Source: Branchiostoma belcheri (Eukaryota; Chordata; Leptocardii; Amphioxiformes; Branchiostomatidae). Taken from it: a stretch of DNA of 64,000 nt. Location of the stretch: positions 1,196,058 to 1,260,057 of the forward strand of contig NW_017804087.1 of NCBI RefSeq assembly GCF_001625305.1, given 5' to 3'. Below the pieces are notes generated by a model that did no database searches, had not been told where the DNA came from, and saw only the letters and a program-made list of their open reading frames with translations. Shown piece after piece: positions 33,301-45,300 of the stretch. Position numbers and translations under genes: made by a program. How positions within the stretch are numbered: position 1 is the stretch's first letter; each line of letters starts with the position of its first letter.

Positions 33301-36300
33301 AGACCACTTTCCATGGTTTCTGAAGTTTCATTTTTCTCCCTCTAACTCTAAGAAGTAAAATGTAAAAAATTGTGGCCACTACCATGTGGAAACAGAATCG
33401 TAGAAAAGGTCACAAAAAAAATGACTTAACCTTCTGCTTGTACTCTCCAAGCAGAGGTTTTGGCTACAGCTTGTTTTTATATGTTTACGGCATTTTTATT
33501 GGGCTTTCTTTTTTGTCCTTATCCTTTTTTCTTATGTCAGCCAAACTTGATACTGACTGTCTTGCCAATTTGATACTGTCTTGCATCCACCAAAACATTC
33601 TTGGAGAGGATGTAACTGAAGATATCAGTTTGGGATCAGTTACATCTGCTCCCTTTTTTTCCCAAATTTACGTCTTACCACGACAGACAGGAAGGTTTCT
33701 TGGCAACCGTGGTGCCGCCATGCCAAGTTAACAGGCGAGGGAAGAGTTGATTGGAGTATTTAGGGGGCGGATCTCACCTGTAGGGACCAGTCACAACCAG
33801 TAGTGGGGGGGGGGACCTGTCACATGACCTGCCACAGATGCCAAGATGCCTGTCATGGGGGCAAATGGGTCCAAACTACTGTAAATTCATTTATGTAAGT
33901 TTACAGTAAATTCACTTATGTAAGGTAAATTAAGTCTGATCACTTATGTAAGTTTAGGGTAACGGGTAAGGAAAGAAAGAAAGGGGGAATTTGCTGTGTT
34001 TAAAGTTTGCGGTTGAAACAACCATTATGGTAACTGTGTTCTCAACGTGATGACTTTGGGTTGACCCCTTACCGCAACCGCTAACATATAGCGGCTGCAA
34101 ATATTTTATGATTTCCGGTACAGTGATCTCCAAGTAGATCTTGGACCTTCCAGCAAAACGTGACTCAATCATTGAGTCAAGATGTGCTTGGGTTGGTGTC
34201 ACCGCTGTTACGTAAAAAAGAAAAAGAAAAAAACAACAACAAGTAGCTAGAAGAGAGGAAACAACAGCGTATAGTTTTCTACATCCAGATTAACCTTCAG
34301 CACACCAAAGTAGCCTATTGGCTATAAATTCTATGTTGGTTTCAGGGTAGGACAGCAGGGAGAAGGTTAATTTTCAGTGTAGGATTTAAAAGTTGGTATG
34401 AAGAATATCTTTTTATACATTTTGTTCTTGTAGCTTTTGTAACTTGAGTCTATTCAGCTTCCAACTTTTTGGGATAGGCATATGTACCAACACCACTATG
34501 TTCTGATACCCCTAGGTTCAGACATAACGTTAGGTAACTTAGAGAGGATTGTCAGAACACATATTCAATGGTCTCACAAAAATAGGCCTGTAATGTGTAA
34601 ACAATTGTATTGTCTTGTTGACTGCAGTTTTGCAAGTCATGTTCAAAGTTAAATACCAGGAATAGTACCATTGAGGCTGCATATACACTATGTAAACAGG
34701 ATGCCACCTGTTTGATTTGACTGAGGTCCGTACCAACCTGTGGAAGGATGTGGTTAGAAATTACGCAGACTGGTAAACATGCAAGCTGTCTCCAATACTA
34801 CCAGATGTTCTTTATAAAATGACTTGTACATATTCTGCTTATGTAATGCTAGTAGACATGTAGTCAAGAGAAAGTTGCTTTGTCTAGGCTAGGACCCAAC
34901 TTACATTCAGGCAAAAATCTGATGGCCACGAAAAGTGTGCAATGCACTGTGCACATGAGTGTAAAGTTGCCTATGTCGAATTTATCATGAGCATGGTAAA
35001 TTCAGATCATATATTTCCTAGAGGTCTGGCATACGATCTGAATATACATTACACTTTCTTGACGTACATAAAAGCAGGCTAATTGTATGTTCACGTGTGT
35101 ACACAGTTTTCATACTTCAGGTTTTTGCCTGCATGTGTAAATCTGATCTACCGGTAGAACTGAATGGATTCTCAGACCATCACCAAGTACTGAAGTAGAT
35201 GTGTCATTTGTTCTTACAAAATCCATATCCAAAGATGGTTTAGAGTCTAAGCTGTCATAGGAAGGAATGATGGTTGGGAGAAGGGATGTTTATTCAAATA
35301 CAGTTTTTTTTAGAAAGTCTCAGTTCCAACAGTGTCATTATGAATATGTGATATTCTTGAAAATGTATTTATTTTTACTGTCTTCCAGACTTCTAGGAAA
35401 AGTCAGTACTGACTACACTTGAAGTTGGAAACATCTGTGATGCATTTTCACTTGATAGTCGAGTTCCTGGGTGTAGCAGGGTGTGAGGATATCCTGATAT
35501 CCTGAGCCAAGAACTTGATCTAGGGGCTTGAACTTGCCAGAGCACCCTGCCCTGGCAAGACGACTCCATGTTCATGTGTACCTTGTTATACAGAGGCACC
35601 TGTAGGTTGTTACAAACCTTCTGTTCCGATAGCTCAACCTTTGTTCTAACAAACTTAGACGTGTGTAAAGAAACATAGGGGTGCCAGAATATTGTAGCAT
35701 TGGAATACAGGCCTGAGGGGTGTCAGAACATAAGGCCATCCAATTTTTTATGTTGGGTTGTGTGTCAGATGATTTTTGAGAAAAACATGATTAGTGTTAT
35801 AATTTTTACTCCGCAAAAAGTGTGCAATGCACATGAGCGTAAGAAAGTTGCCTATGTTAAACATCTGCTTGAACTTGAAGAGAACTGTGGTTTCCTATAT
35901 TTTATACAGTGTAATTTGAACAGTTGTCGAAAAGGAACATGACAAATCTGACTACAGTTTGTCCCTGGTTTTTGAAGTTCTGAGTGAACATCTACATGTG
36001 ACAACTGAATGCTGGGTACCATAATATGGCAAGTACCCAGCATTCAGTAAAATCATATTTGGTAATCTCCAAGTAGGTGCATGTTAGGGTGGAAAGTTTG
36101 GTCACTTTTTACCAATTCCAATTGACACTGTCTATAGTGACACTTGTCCACATAGACCAAACTTGGGCAAGTTCGACCGTACTGTATTTCATCCAGTCTT
36201 ACTACTACTCTGTTACTAGTGTTAGTATAGCTGCCTAGAGTGTTGACACACCTCCCTAGCTTGGCATTGTTGCCTAATCAATGAAAATTGAAGCTCAAAG

Positions 36301-39300
36301 CGAGAATAACTCAGTAAGCCCATTCAACACACAGGCCAGCAAATCTTTTTAACTTTTTAAGCAGTTCTTTACAGGTTAATCTACTGTGGTTAACTAATTC
36401 TAGTGCAGGTGATTTTTGGTCACCATTTCTTATTGGATTAGTTCCAATGAGCAGTCACTGTGGTTAGATGCAGGTAGAATAGTGAATGTATGAAAATTCA
36501 TGACTTTTTTGGTGTGGTATGTTGAAAACATGACTTTCTTTGGTGTGTTTTTATGTCTCATGATGGTGCAAATTTCTTTAATTTAAATTTTCTCTCTGAA
36601 GTATATATTTTTTTCACTTCATTTTTTTCTTTCCTTTCATCCCCTGTCTCCCTGACCCAAGACTTTCTGACCAAAGTATTACTACCTTTGGAATATCCTG
36701 CACTTGTTCAAGTTTTTTTCATGTCTTAGGTGATTAAAAAACTTTTAGTTGTATGTTGTTGTTGCAATATTCATGGCAGCTACGATTCATTTGAAAGCAA
36801 CCAGAATAGCAATTTTCGTTTTTCCATTGGCTCTTGCTGAAGTAAAAGGGGGAGGGGTAGTGTGTTTGCTAATGTTATGCATGGCATAGAACCAAATAGC
36901 CAGCACAAAGTGTGCAACCTTCTGTAAAGGCAGCTTAAACTTAAAATCCCTCATTTCACACGGTATGTCTGTAACACGAAGCAGAAACAATGGATTTAGG
37001 GAAAATTGCAAACCTAGTCCAGAAAAAGTCACCTGTCAGCAGGTAACACATTCCTTCAGCCAAGGACATTATAATGTCCTTGCTTCAGCCAACCACAATG
37101 CAGTGCCATATCGGGTTACCACTTGATATCCTGAACAAAACATATTACCTGTGGACTTTCTTTGACCTAATTGTGGCTGGAAACAATGTCATTTCATGCT
37201 TGCGTAATGGAGACCTTGGCAATAACAGTGGGTCAGGAACATGGTATGATTGTTGCAACAGGAAAGGACAACATGACGCCATCTTTTTCCCTGCCTTTTT
37301 TCAGTACATCTTTGACCCTCAAATATGTGTATCATCTTGATGGATGGTTGTTCAGTAGAGCCATACGTCAAAAACAGTCAGCCTTGTAAAGGTTTAGTAC
37401 TGTCTTGTGGTTGCCCAAGAATTTCACATAGGATGAAAACAAGCTCCTTGTAACAAGTTGAGCACTTTGTAGTTACTGGTGGTCCTATGGTACTGTAACT
37501 ATTCTATAAATGGTTGTGTCTTGTCACAGAAATTATCACCTTTGATAGAGCACAGTCAGACAAGGCAGCTTCTTTTATTTGGATGTTTCAAATACAGTAG
37601 ATTTTTTTAATGGAGCAAGAAAATTAGTCTGCTCGTCAAGTTTAATATCTTTCCAAATACATGTAAACGAATATCCAATATTGTATATTGGACATAATAG
37701 GGTTTATAGAAGTCTACACAGCTAGTGCAGCCACTAGACCATGGAACTACTTAGGCATAGCGAACTTTGTGTTTTGTTAGGCTTTGTTGGTTTCATGACC
37801 TACCCCTATGTACTTTTGAAGGGCAGAGGTACCAGGGGTGATGAAGAACATTAGGCCATACCAATTCATTTTGTTGGTTCTCAGATTTTTTCAGAAAAAA
37901 TATGAAGGGACAGGGTGCAAAAAATAAGAAATAAAAACAGGCCAAGGCATTTTATAGCCCCAAATTTTATGATAGGAGCCATGAAGTCAACAGGGCTGGT
38001 TTATAATTCAAACCATTCAAATTTTGAACTTTTAATCAAACCACACCATTGATAGATGGAAAAACTGTTACAAAGGTAAGACTTTCTTCAACTGCTTGGG
38101 CCAAAACATGAGCATTTTGGAGTTGATTCAGAACCCTGAATCCAAGAATCAGTAGAAGAAAGAAGCATAACGAGAGTCATTGGCCAAATATGGGCTCAAG
38201 TTTAATCGGCCCTTTCCTAATTTAATTAGGTCTTTAAAACCCTTTCAGCATAGGTCCTATGTTGAAAGGGTTTTTAAGGCCTAATTTGCAAGGGTTCCAA
38301 TGTTTGAGATGATAAATATGCAAGAATTCTGCTGAATGTAAATCGTGTCTGCTGTCTTTCTTGTTTCTAGACATGCCTTCAAATGGAGACATTATGACAA
38401 AGATTTGTATAGCAGAAAGTTATCGTCACAGACATGGTTGAGCAGCTATATTTGCTTGGTGGGTGGAGCGCCACTGTGCTGTTTTTACAGTCAGTCTCTA
38501 ATGAATGACAGTTAAACTCTACACGACTTACCATGTTAGAAACAGTGCTAGTTTTGTGCCAATCTTTGATTTTAACGATGGCCTAGGAATTGACCTAAAT
38601 TTACAGGCAAAGGCCAGTATAACAGGACATCAAGAGACGAAAACAAGAAATTAGACTAATTTAGAGATTTCAGACTTCCAGGAACTATTTCAAACAATAA
38701 ATTTTGAAAACTTTGAATCAAACCACTGCAGATGGAAAAATGTAACAACTTGGATAACACAGACTTTCTTCAACAAAATATGAGCATTTTACAGTTAATC
38801 AGAACTTTTTTTTCAAATAAGGATTTAATTGATTAAAATGGTGTGGCCTAATGTTACATGTTTACCTGTAACAGCCATTACAGTACTTCACCAACCAGAA
38901 TGGTCTTGTTTTGATAAGAAAGATAACTAAGGAAATCTCTGCCAACTATCCTTCTTATCAAAACAAGACAATTTCCTTTAAGTAATAGACAACTCTGCTC
39001 AGGGTCAAGACCATGAGGGGTAACAGGAGAAATGCCACCCTGAATCAGAGGCCCTTTTATCAGTGGTATCATCACTTCACTTGTTCCAAGTGTTTAAGTT
39101 CAAGCTGAGACAGATGTAATAGGAAACAGGCTGTGAATTAACTCAAAATGAACAGGAGCACATACTGTTAAATTATATGTATCAGTGTCATAAATTCTCA
39201 TTTTAATAGGTTTGTTGCTATAATATGCACGCTGTTAGAGAAATTGAATTTATCATATTTTGGCCTGTGATATTAATATACTTATGCATTGCATAAACTG

Positions 39301-42300
39301 TACCCTTTGAATACATTAAAAAAAATCCATTTATCCATTCCATAAATCTTTGCCATGAAAAGTACTGCTGAAAAAAAAAATAGATAAGGCCCAGGTTTGG
39401 TAAAGTTCACTTGTTCAAAGAAATCTTCGTAAATTGATAAAGAAATGTCCTTGTAATTTCCGAACAAACATTCTGCTGAAAAAAATGGCAGGAAGTTCAT
39501 AAAGTAGCATCTTGACCTTATTGTATCCCTTCTGGAACAATACTGAGGTAATGGACACCAGATTGAAGGCAGTTCTGGGAATCTAAGTGCTTTGGACAGC
39601 GGCCAAAGCCCCCCTCCCCCCTCCATGATTACAGACATATCCTCTTTCCTTTCACAGCCAATTACCGATCAGATTCCTTCCTGAGTTTCCTAATTTAAAA
39701 TTCTAGTAAACATTTCCAAAACTTATTCAACAAAAGTCCCTAATATCATTATGCTTGTGGGTAGTGAGTGGTAGAGTTTATGTGAACCAGAATATAGGAA
39801 AGAGTTACATTGTATATTAGTTTATTACTGTAATTCCTGATTTTTTTCACAGTACTTTCATGTTCGCATTTTTCAAGGTCACTTCTGTACTGCGAATGTA
39901 TCATTACCGTTAAGAAATGATTTGCCGACATTCTTTTTCATACACTTGCTGCCACCATGAACATTTAGTTCCATGAACACCTCCTTTTTCTAAGGCCGTG
40001 AAATTTTACTGCGGTGAACATACAGTAATTGGTAGCAGAGTACAGTATCTTGACCTGCGGGTTGTGTGATAGCTTTCCTCAGGTCCTTGAGTGAGGTAGC
40101 TGCTGAGATATGACCTAGAGGGCTCTGTGACTGGTACCTGCAGGCTCCAGGGATAGTCCGTTATATAATTGGTATGTGTAAAATGTAGTTTGAGAGGGGA
40201 TGATTCATTACTTTATTTACTTACATTACATGTGTATGGTTAATATGGTCATTTCATCCTACCGCAGTACACAATGTATCTACAATTCACTCAAGTAATG
40301 CATGAATGTTGTGTCAGGGTATGGCTGAGAGACAGCAAGCAGGAATTTTTAAATAAACTTTTTCAAAAACTAACCTTCAAATATGGTTACCGTAGTTAAA
40401 TATCTCTATTTTCATCATCTGACATGTTTTGAAGTAGTCTTAACTCACATGTGCGATACATGTAAATATTTATATATATGAGGGAAATGGAGGTTTTCAC
40501 TGTGTTTGAAGTTCACGGTTGAAATGATTCTGTAGTACGTACAGTAGAAATGTAAAACATATATTAGCAGCATTACTTACTTAGAGTTACTTTATCACAA
40601 ACCTGATTTGATGCATTAAAAGTTATATCAGAAAGGAGATCTGAAGTAAAATGTCATACTGTAGATTAGCAAGCGGTTCTATGATATCAGTTCAACATTT
40701 ACAGAAGAAGCTTTACTGTAATCTTGCTAAAACCTGACTTCCTTGACCCTCGGTCTACTCAAAGGGTCTACGTAGCTCTGAGTCTGAGAAGGTTTATTTA
40801 TTTTGAAGGATCCAGCCAAGACATTTCAGTGAGGGGAAGGGTCTGGGAAGGTCAAGGGCATAGAAGGGTATACAAACACAAGAACCAGGAGAAATTGTTA
40901 CAATTCGCAGACTCTGTAACCTTTTAAACTTGTTGCTCTTAACATCCATTGACCTTTATCCGTCAAAGTACCTTTATCCGTCACGCTAGAAAACGGTGTA
41001 CAGCGAGAGATATACCAATGCACTATCAGTTATCCCTTTAGGTATGCACAGGTTGAACACCCAGGAGTTCAGTACCGTGCCGCGTGGGACTTGGCACTCA
41101 TGCATACGAAGAGGACGAGGTCAGACAATTATTGGCCTTTATTACGACGGCCGAACTACGCCGTGGGAGGGAGACATCGTGCCCTTGTTTACAGGAATAG
41201 CAGACAAATATCGCTCGTACCTTCAGTTTAACATACTGGTGAACAAGAAAGCTTAATAAAGTTTCCTTTCCTAACCTTAATCTGCTGGCGTGCTGTGATT
41301 TATCAATAAAAAACGTGCTCTTATTGCGACTACATTTCGTTATTTCCGACGCAAATGGAACGCCGCCATGTTTCTTACCCAGAAGGCTTTGGGCGGGTCT
41401 AGACTTAGAACTTCGGACGACAAAGGTTTGTAGTAAACATTTTTTGCCTTATTTTATTGTATAAAGGGATGAATAAGGTGACAATTTCGTTACATTATGC
41501 TCTAAACGCATTCAGGGACTCAGAGAGACGCTTAATATGTAACTATAAAAGGAATAATGTGGATTCTTGTTGCGATTTCGATATGGATCGCTAGATGGCT
41601 CCATTTTGAATTAAGAGGACGGTGTATTTCAAGGTTAGGTGAGGTATTGTCCAATTTCGGACTGTTGACGCCACACAGTATCGCTCCATAACTTTTCCGT
41701 GTGCTCTGTTTAATGTAATACAGAAGTGATAACAAACTGGTAGATTTTTGAAAATGAATGAATAGCAAGTTGGTTACCATTCAAGGACTTTGAGAGCCAT
41801 AGAACCTTTACGTTGAACGAAGATTACTCATAATTAAGATACTAGTAAGTTAAGATGGCTGATTTGTTAGTATAACAGAATAAATGAATGAATGGTCGGA
41901 TAAATGAATAAAAGAATGGCACTGCATTCCACCAATGTTACCATATAATGACTTACAATAAAATTTTCAGAACATGGAAAATTCGAGAAAAAACGGAAAA
42001 CCTGGGACGCAAACTTAATGCAGAGCGTGTTAGACGATGTTAATGAAAATCACCTAACGCCAACGCAGGCTGCCAAAAAACATGGAATTCCCCGGACAAC
42101 CCTTACTGACAAAATAAAGGGTAAAAGTCAAGTGAACGCACGAAACGGAAGGCCACACATCCTCTCCAAGGAAGAGGAGGAAAGTCTGGTGTTTTACATC
42201 AAATACCGCGTTGACAGGGGATTCCCCATTAGTAAGAAGGCGATTCTCTCACTGGCCCTGGCAACCCACTTGCGGCATTGTGAAGAGATGGGAATGACAC

Positions 42301-45300
42301 CCAAGGTTAATCGGAAAAAGGGGCTGTCTCAAAAATGGTGGAAAGGGTTCAAATGCCGTAACAACCTGACCATAAGGAAGCCTTCTCCGCTCGACCGCGG
42401 GAGGAAAGATGCTGTTGACGAGAAAGTGGTGAAAGAGTTCTTCGAGTTGTACAGAACAAGGATCAGCGACAATGGCTTGACAGGCCAAGCCCACCGAGTA
42501 TATAACGTAGACGAGACGGGTTTCGATCTTGATCCACAAAAGAAGAACGTGGTAACGTTCAAAAAGATGGGGGCGCCGGCTGCTTCGGTAAGAAAGGGCA
42601 CGAGAGATCATATTTCCACTATGGAATGTGTCTCAGCAGACGGAGGAGTCATCCCGCCTTTGATAATCTTTTCAAAGGCCTATCCAAGTTCAGCATACCG
42701 GTTGGAGGGGCCGGACAACGCGGTATACGCTACAACGTCATCTGGGTTCATTGAAGGAGACATCTTCGTCCAGTGGCTGGAGAGATGTTTCTGCAGGTTC
42801 TCCTCACAGGAGAAGCCAGTGCTTCTACTCATGGACCAGCATAGCGCGCATGTAACCCCCAAGGCCATCGACTGCGCCATCGCCAACGATATCATACTGA
42901 TGGGTCTACCCCCCCACACAAGTCATTTTCTTCAGCCTTTAGACGCACCTGGAGGACCCTTCAACACAATGAAGAGTACGTTTGAGGATGTAGTGAACGA
43001 AATGCGCCTGGTGAGACCGAACTTCTTCATGACCAAATCAACTTTCCCAAGAGTCTACAAAGTTGTTCGGGAGAAAAGCTTGTCAATGGCAGTAGTAAAG
43101 ACAGGCTTCCGAAAAACAGGAGTGTTCCCCATCGACCAGTCTCAGATAAACAACCGTTGGCTGACACTGAACAGCCTTGAAGTCGCCGTAGGAGAAGAGA
43201 ACAGTGCAGACAACATGGTAGAAGAAGAAGTAGAAGAATCACAAGATACATGTACCTACCAGCTACTCCCCGAAGAGGAGGAGATACTCCAGATGGCGAA
43301 GGAGTTGGCTGATCAGGAAGAAGTTGTCAGCAACGAAACAACAAAGAAAGTTCTGCCCGTGCACGTGACATCACCAACATCTGAGGTGTATAGTGCCAAT
43401 GAGAACCCGTTTGTAAAGGCCGGAATTGTCCCGTCGTATGTTGCTGACCTACTAACACCCATACAGGAGTCGCGTCAGCGCAAAGTGAGGAGGGTGAAGC
43501 CTAGGGCTATTGTCTTTGATGAGAAGTACATAGCAGACCTGAGAAAAGAGGCAGAGGAGAAAGAGGAACGCAAGGTAAAAGAACAGATGAAGAGAAAAGA
43601 AGAGAGGGAGGAGAAAAAGGAACGCAAGGTAAAAGAACAGATGAAGAGAAAAGAAGAGAGGGAGGAGAAAAAAAGGAAGAAGACTGAAGAAATGGAAATG
43701 AAGCGAGCGGAAAGGCTCCAAAAGAAACAGAAGCAGCAGAAAAAATCAAACAAGCCATCCGCAGGAACATCTTTGTCGGTAAGGAATACATTGACGTTGA
43801 ACATTTCTGATCAGTCGCTTGAAGATTGCTCAATTCATATTCATTGATCCTACGAACGTACACATGACTTCTGTCATTTTGACATTGTCTTTAATAACCT
43901 TACCTTGATCCTCGCTCAGAGCACCAGCCCAGCTGAAGCAGCCGCTAGACCCCGCCGTGTGGCAAAGCGGCCATTGTGGATGGAGGATTTCACAACAGAG
44001 TCGACAGAGGTTTGTACACACGAATATATCAGCGTCTGTAATAGGACTTGTGTTTTTAATGACTTTCGCCCGACGTTAAAGAACCAATTTAATCCCCCCC
44101 CCCCCCCAATTTCTGTTCTTAGGATGAAGGCTAAGCGGGATCGCGCAACTACGTCCCAGGAGACTCACCACTCACGGTGCTACCACGGTGTGGGTGTGTT
44201 AATGCGGACTGGTATCTGTCGAGCAAGATGAAAATGTGGTTCCTTCCGTCTGCACCAACATCGTTGTTTATGCTTACGAGATTGCTATTCGTGCTTCATC
44301 CGCGCCGCCATGCAAGAATGGGCGAATTTCACTTCTCAAACCATTTTAGTGTTATATTTTCAATCGTTAATTAGTTATCAATAGTTAAAAGTTAGGTGAC
44401 ATTATTACATATTACACAAGATTCTCAAGGTTAGTATGAAATGCCATGTTTACATTGGGAAATGTGTCGTTTTATGAAGTTGTTTTAGCGTTTAAAGTCC
44501 CGACCGGGCTTGAATGTGGTGTTAGGGTTTAGTATACGGCAAATTTGTTCTTGAGTAAGAAGCGTCAGTCAGGATACTATGGGATAAAACCATCAACAAC
44601 CTTCTATAATTTTTGGTTTATCGATCGGTATTGCCTGTAAAAAGAAGTAATGAATTTATTACTTCTCCCATTTGTATCTGTGCGACTAAAGTTTAAAGAT
44701 ATTAGACTGGGGGTTTGGAAGGAAAATAACTTCGTAGTACGGTAAATAGATACCAGTCGTCTATTGGTAATGTAATAATGTAATTACACGTGTATTCCTT
44801 GTATATTTGTCTATGTGCGAAATCAGTAACATCATTACTGGAATGTAGAAACAAGCTTGGAAAAACGCAATAAGGCTACTAGACTGACAGAACCATTTTA
44901 TTGGGAACATATTTATACAAACGAAATGCAATGTATATTACTAGGTATTACTGAAGGGAAACGTCAAGCTTCAGGACGCAGAACCCCCTCTTCACGTAAG
45001 CTTCCCTCAGCTTCACAACCAGGTCTTCAATAGCGGCTCCAGAGCACAACTCTTCAACTGCCAGCCGGTCGGTTTCCCGGACCCACCCCACTTGCATCCA
45101 GTCTCCGTCGACCAATGCCGAGGTCATGATCCCAGCCCTCGGTGCACCTGGGCGGTGGTACGGCCGTACCCGGAGGGGCGGGGTCTCCCCGCACTCAAAC
45201 ATGTCAATCAGCTTCTCTGCGTTAGAGCAGTAATGGAATGTCTGCAAAGTCAGTTTCTATAAACAAAACAAAATATCAACGTCAAACCTTCGGTTAAGGT

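Larger units (their letters stand above)
30344..40941 (+). other. LRP2 intron 1, left part
   Basis: No coding exon found. Repeats listed separately include a CTCCAAGCAGA-family copy (33441), a TTAA mini-element (34290-34370), hairpins (38224-38286, 38903-38969) and a TACTGTA-type element (39825-40028). Two copies of a GTGTGCAATGCACATGAGNG word with flanks lie near 34939 and 35817, and a direct repeat of about 120 bp is at 38015-38140 and 38693-38808. Short open frames here overlap repeats and lack splice context. Confidence 0.6.

Noticed and set aside
33372-33731. 119-codon open frame in LRP2 intron 1
   Set aside because: Mostly inside a CTCCAAGCAGA-family repeat copy; no homology or splice context.
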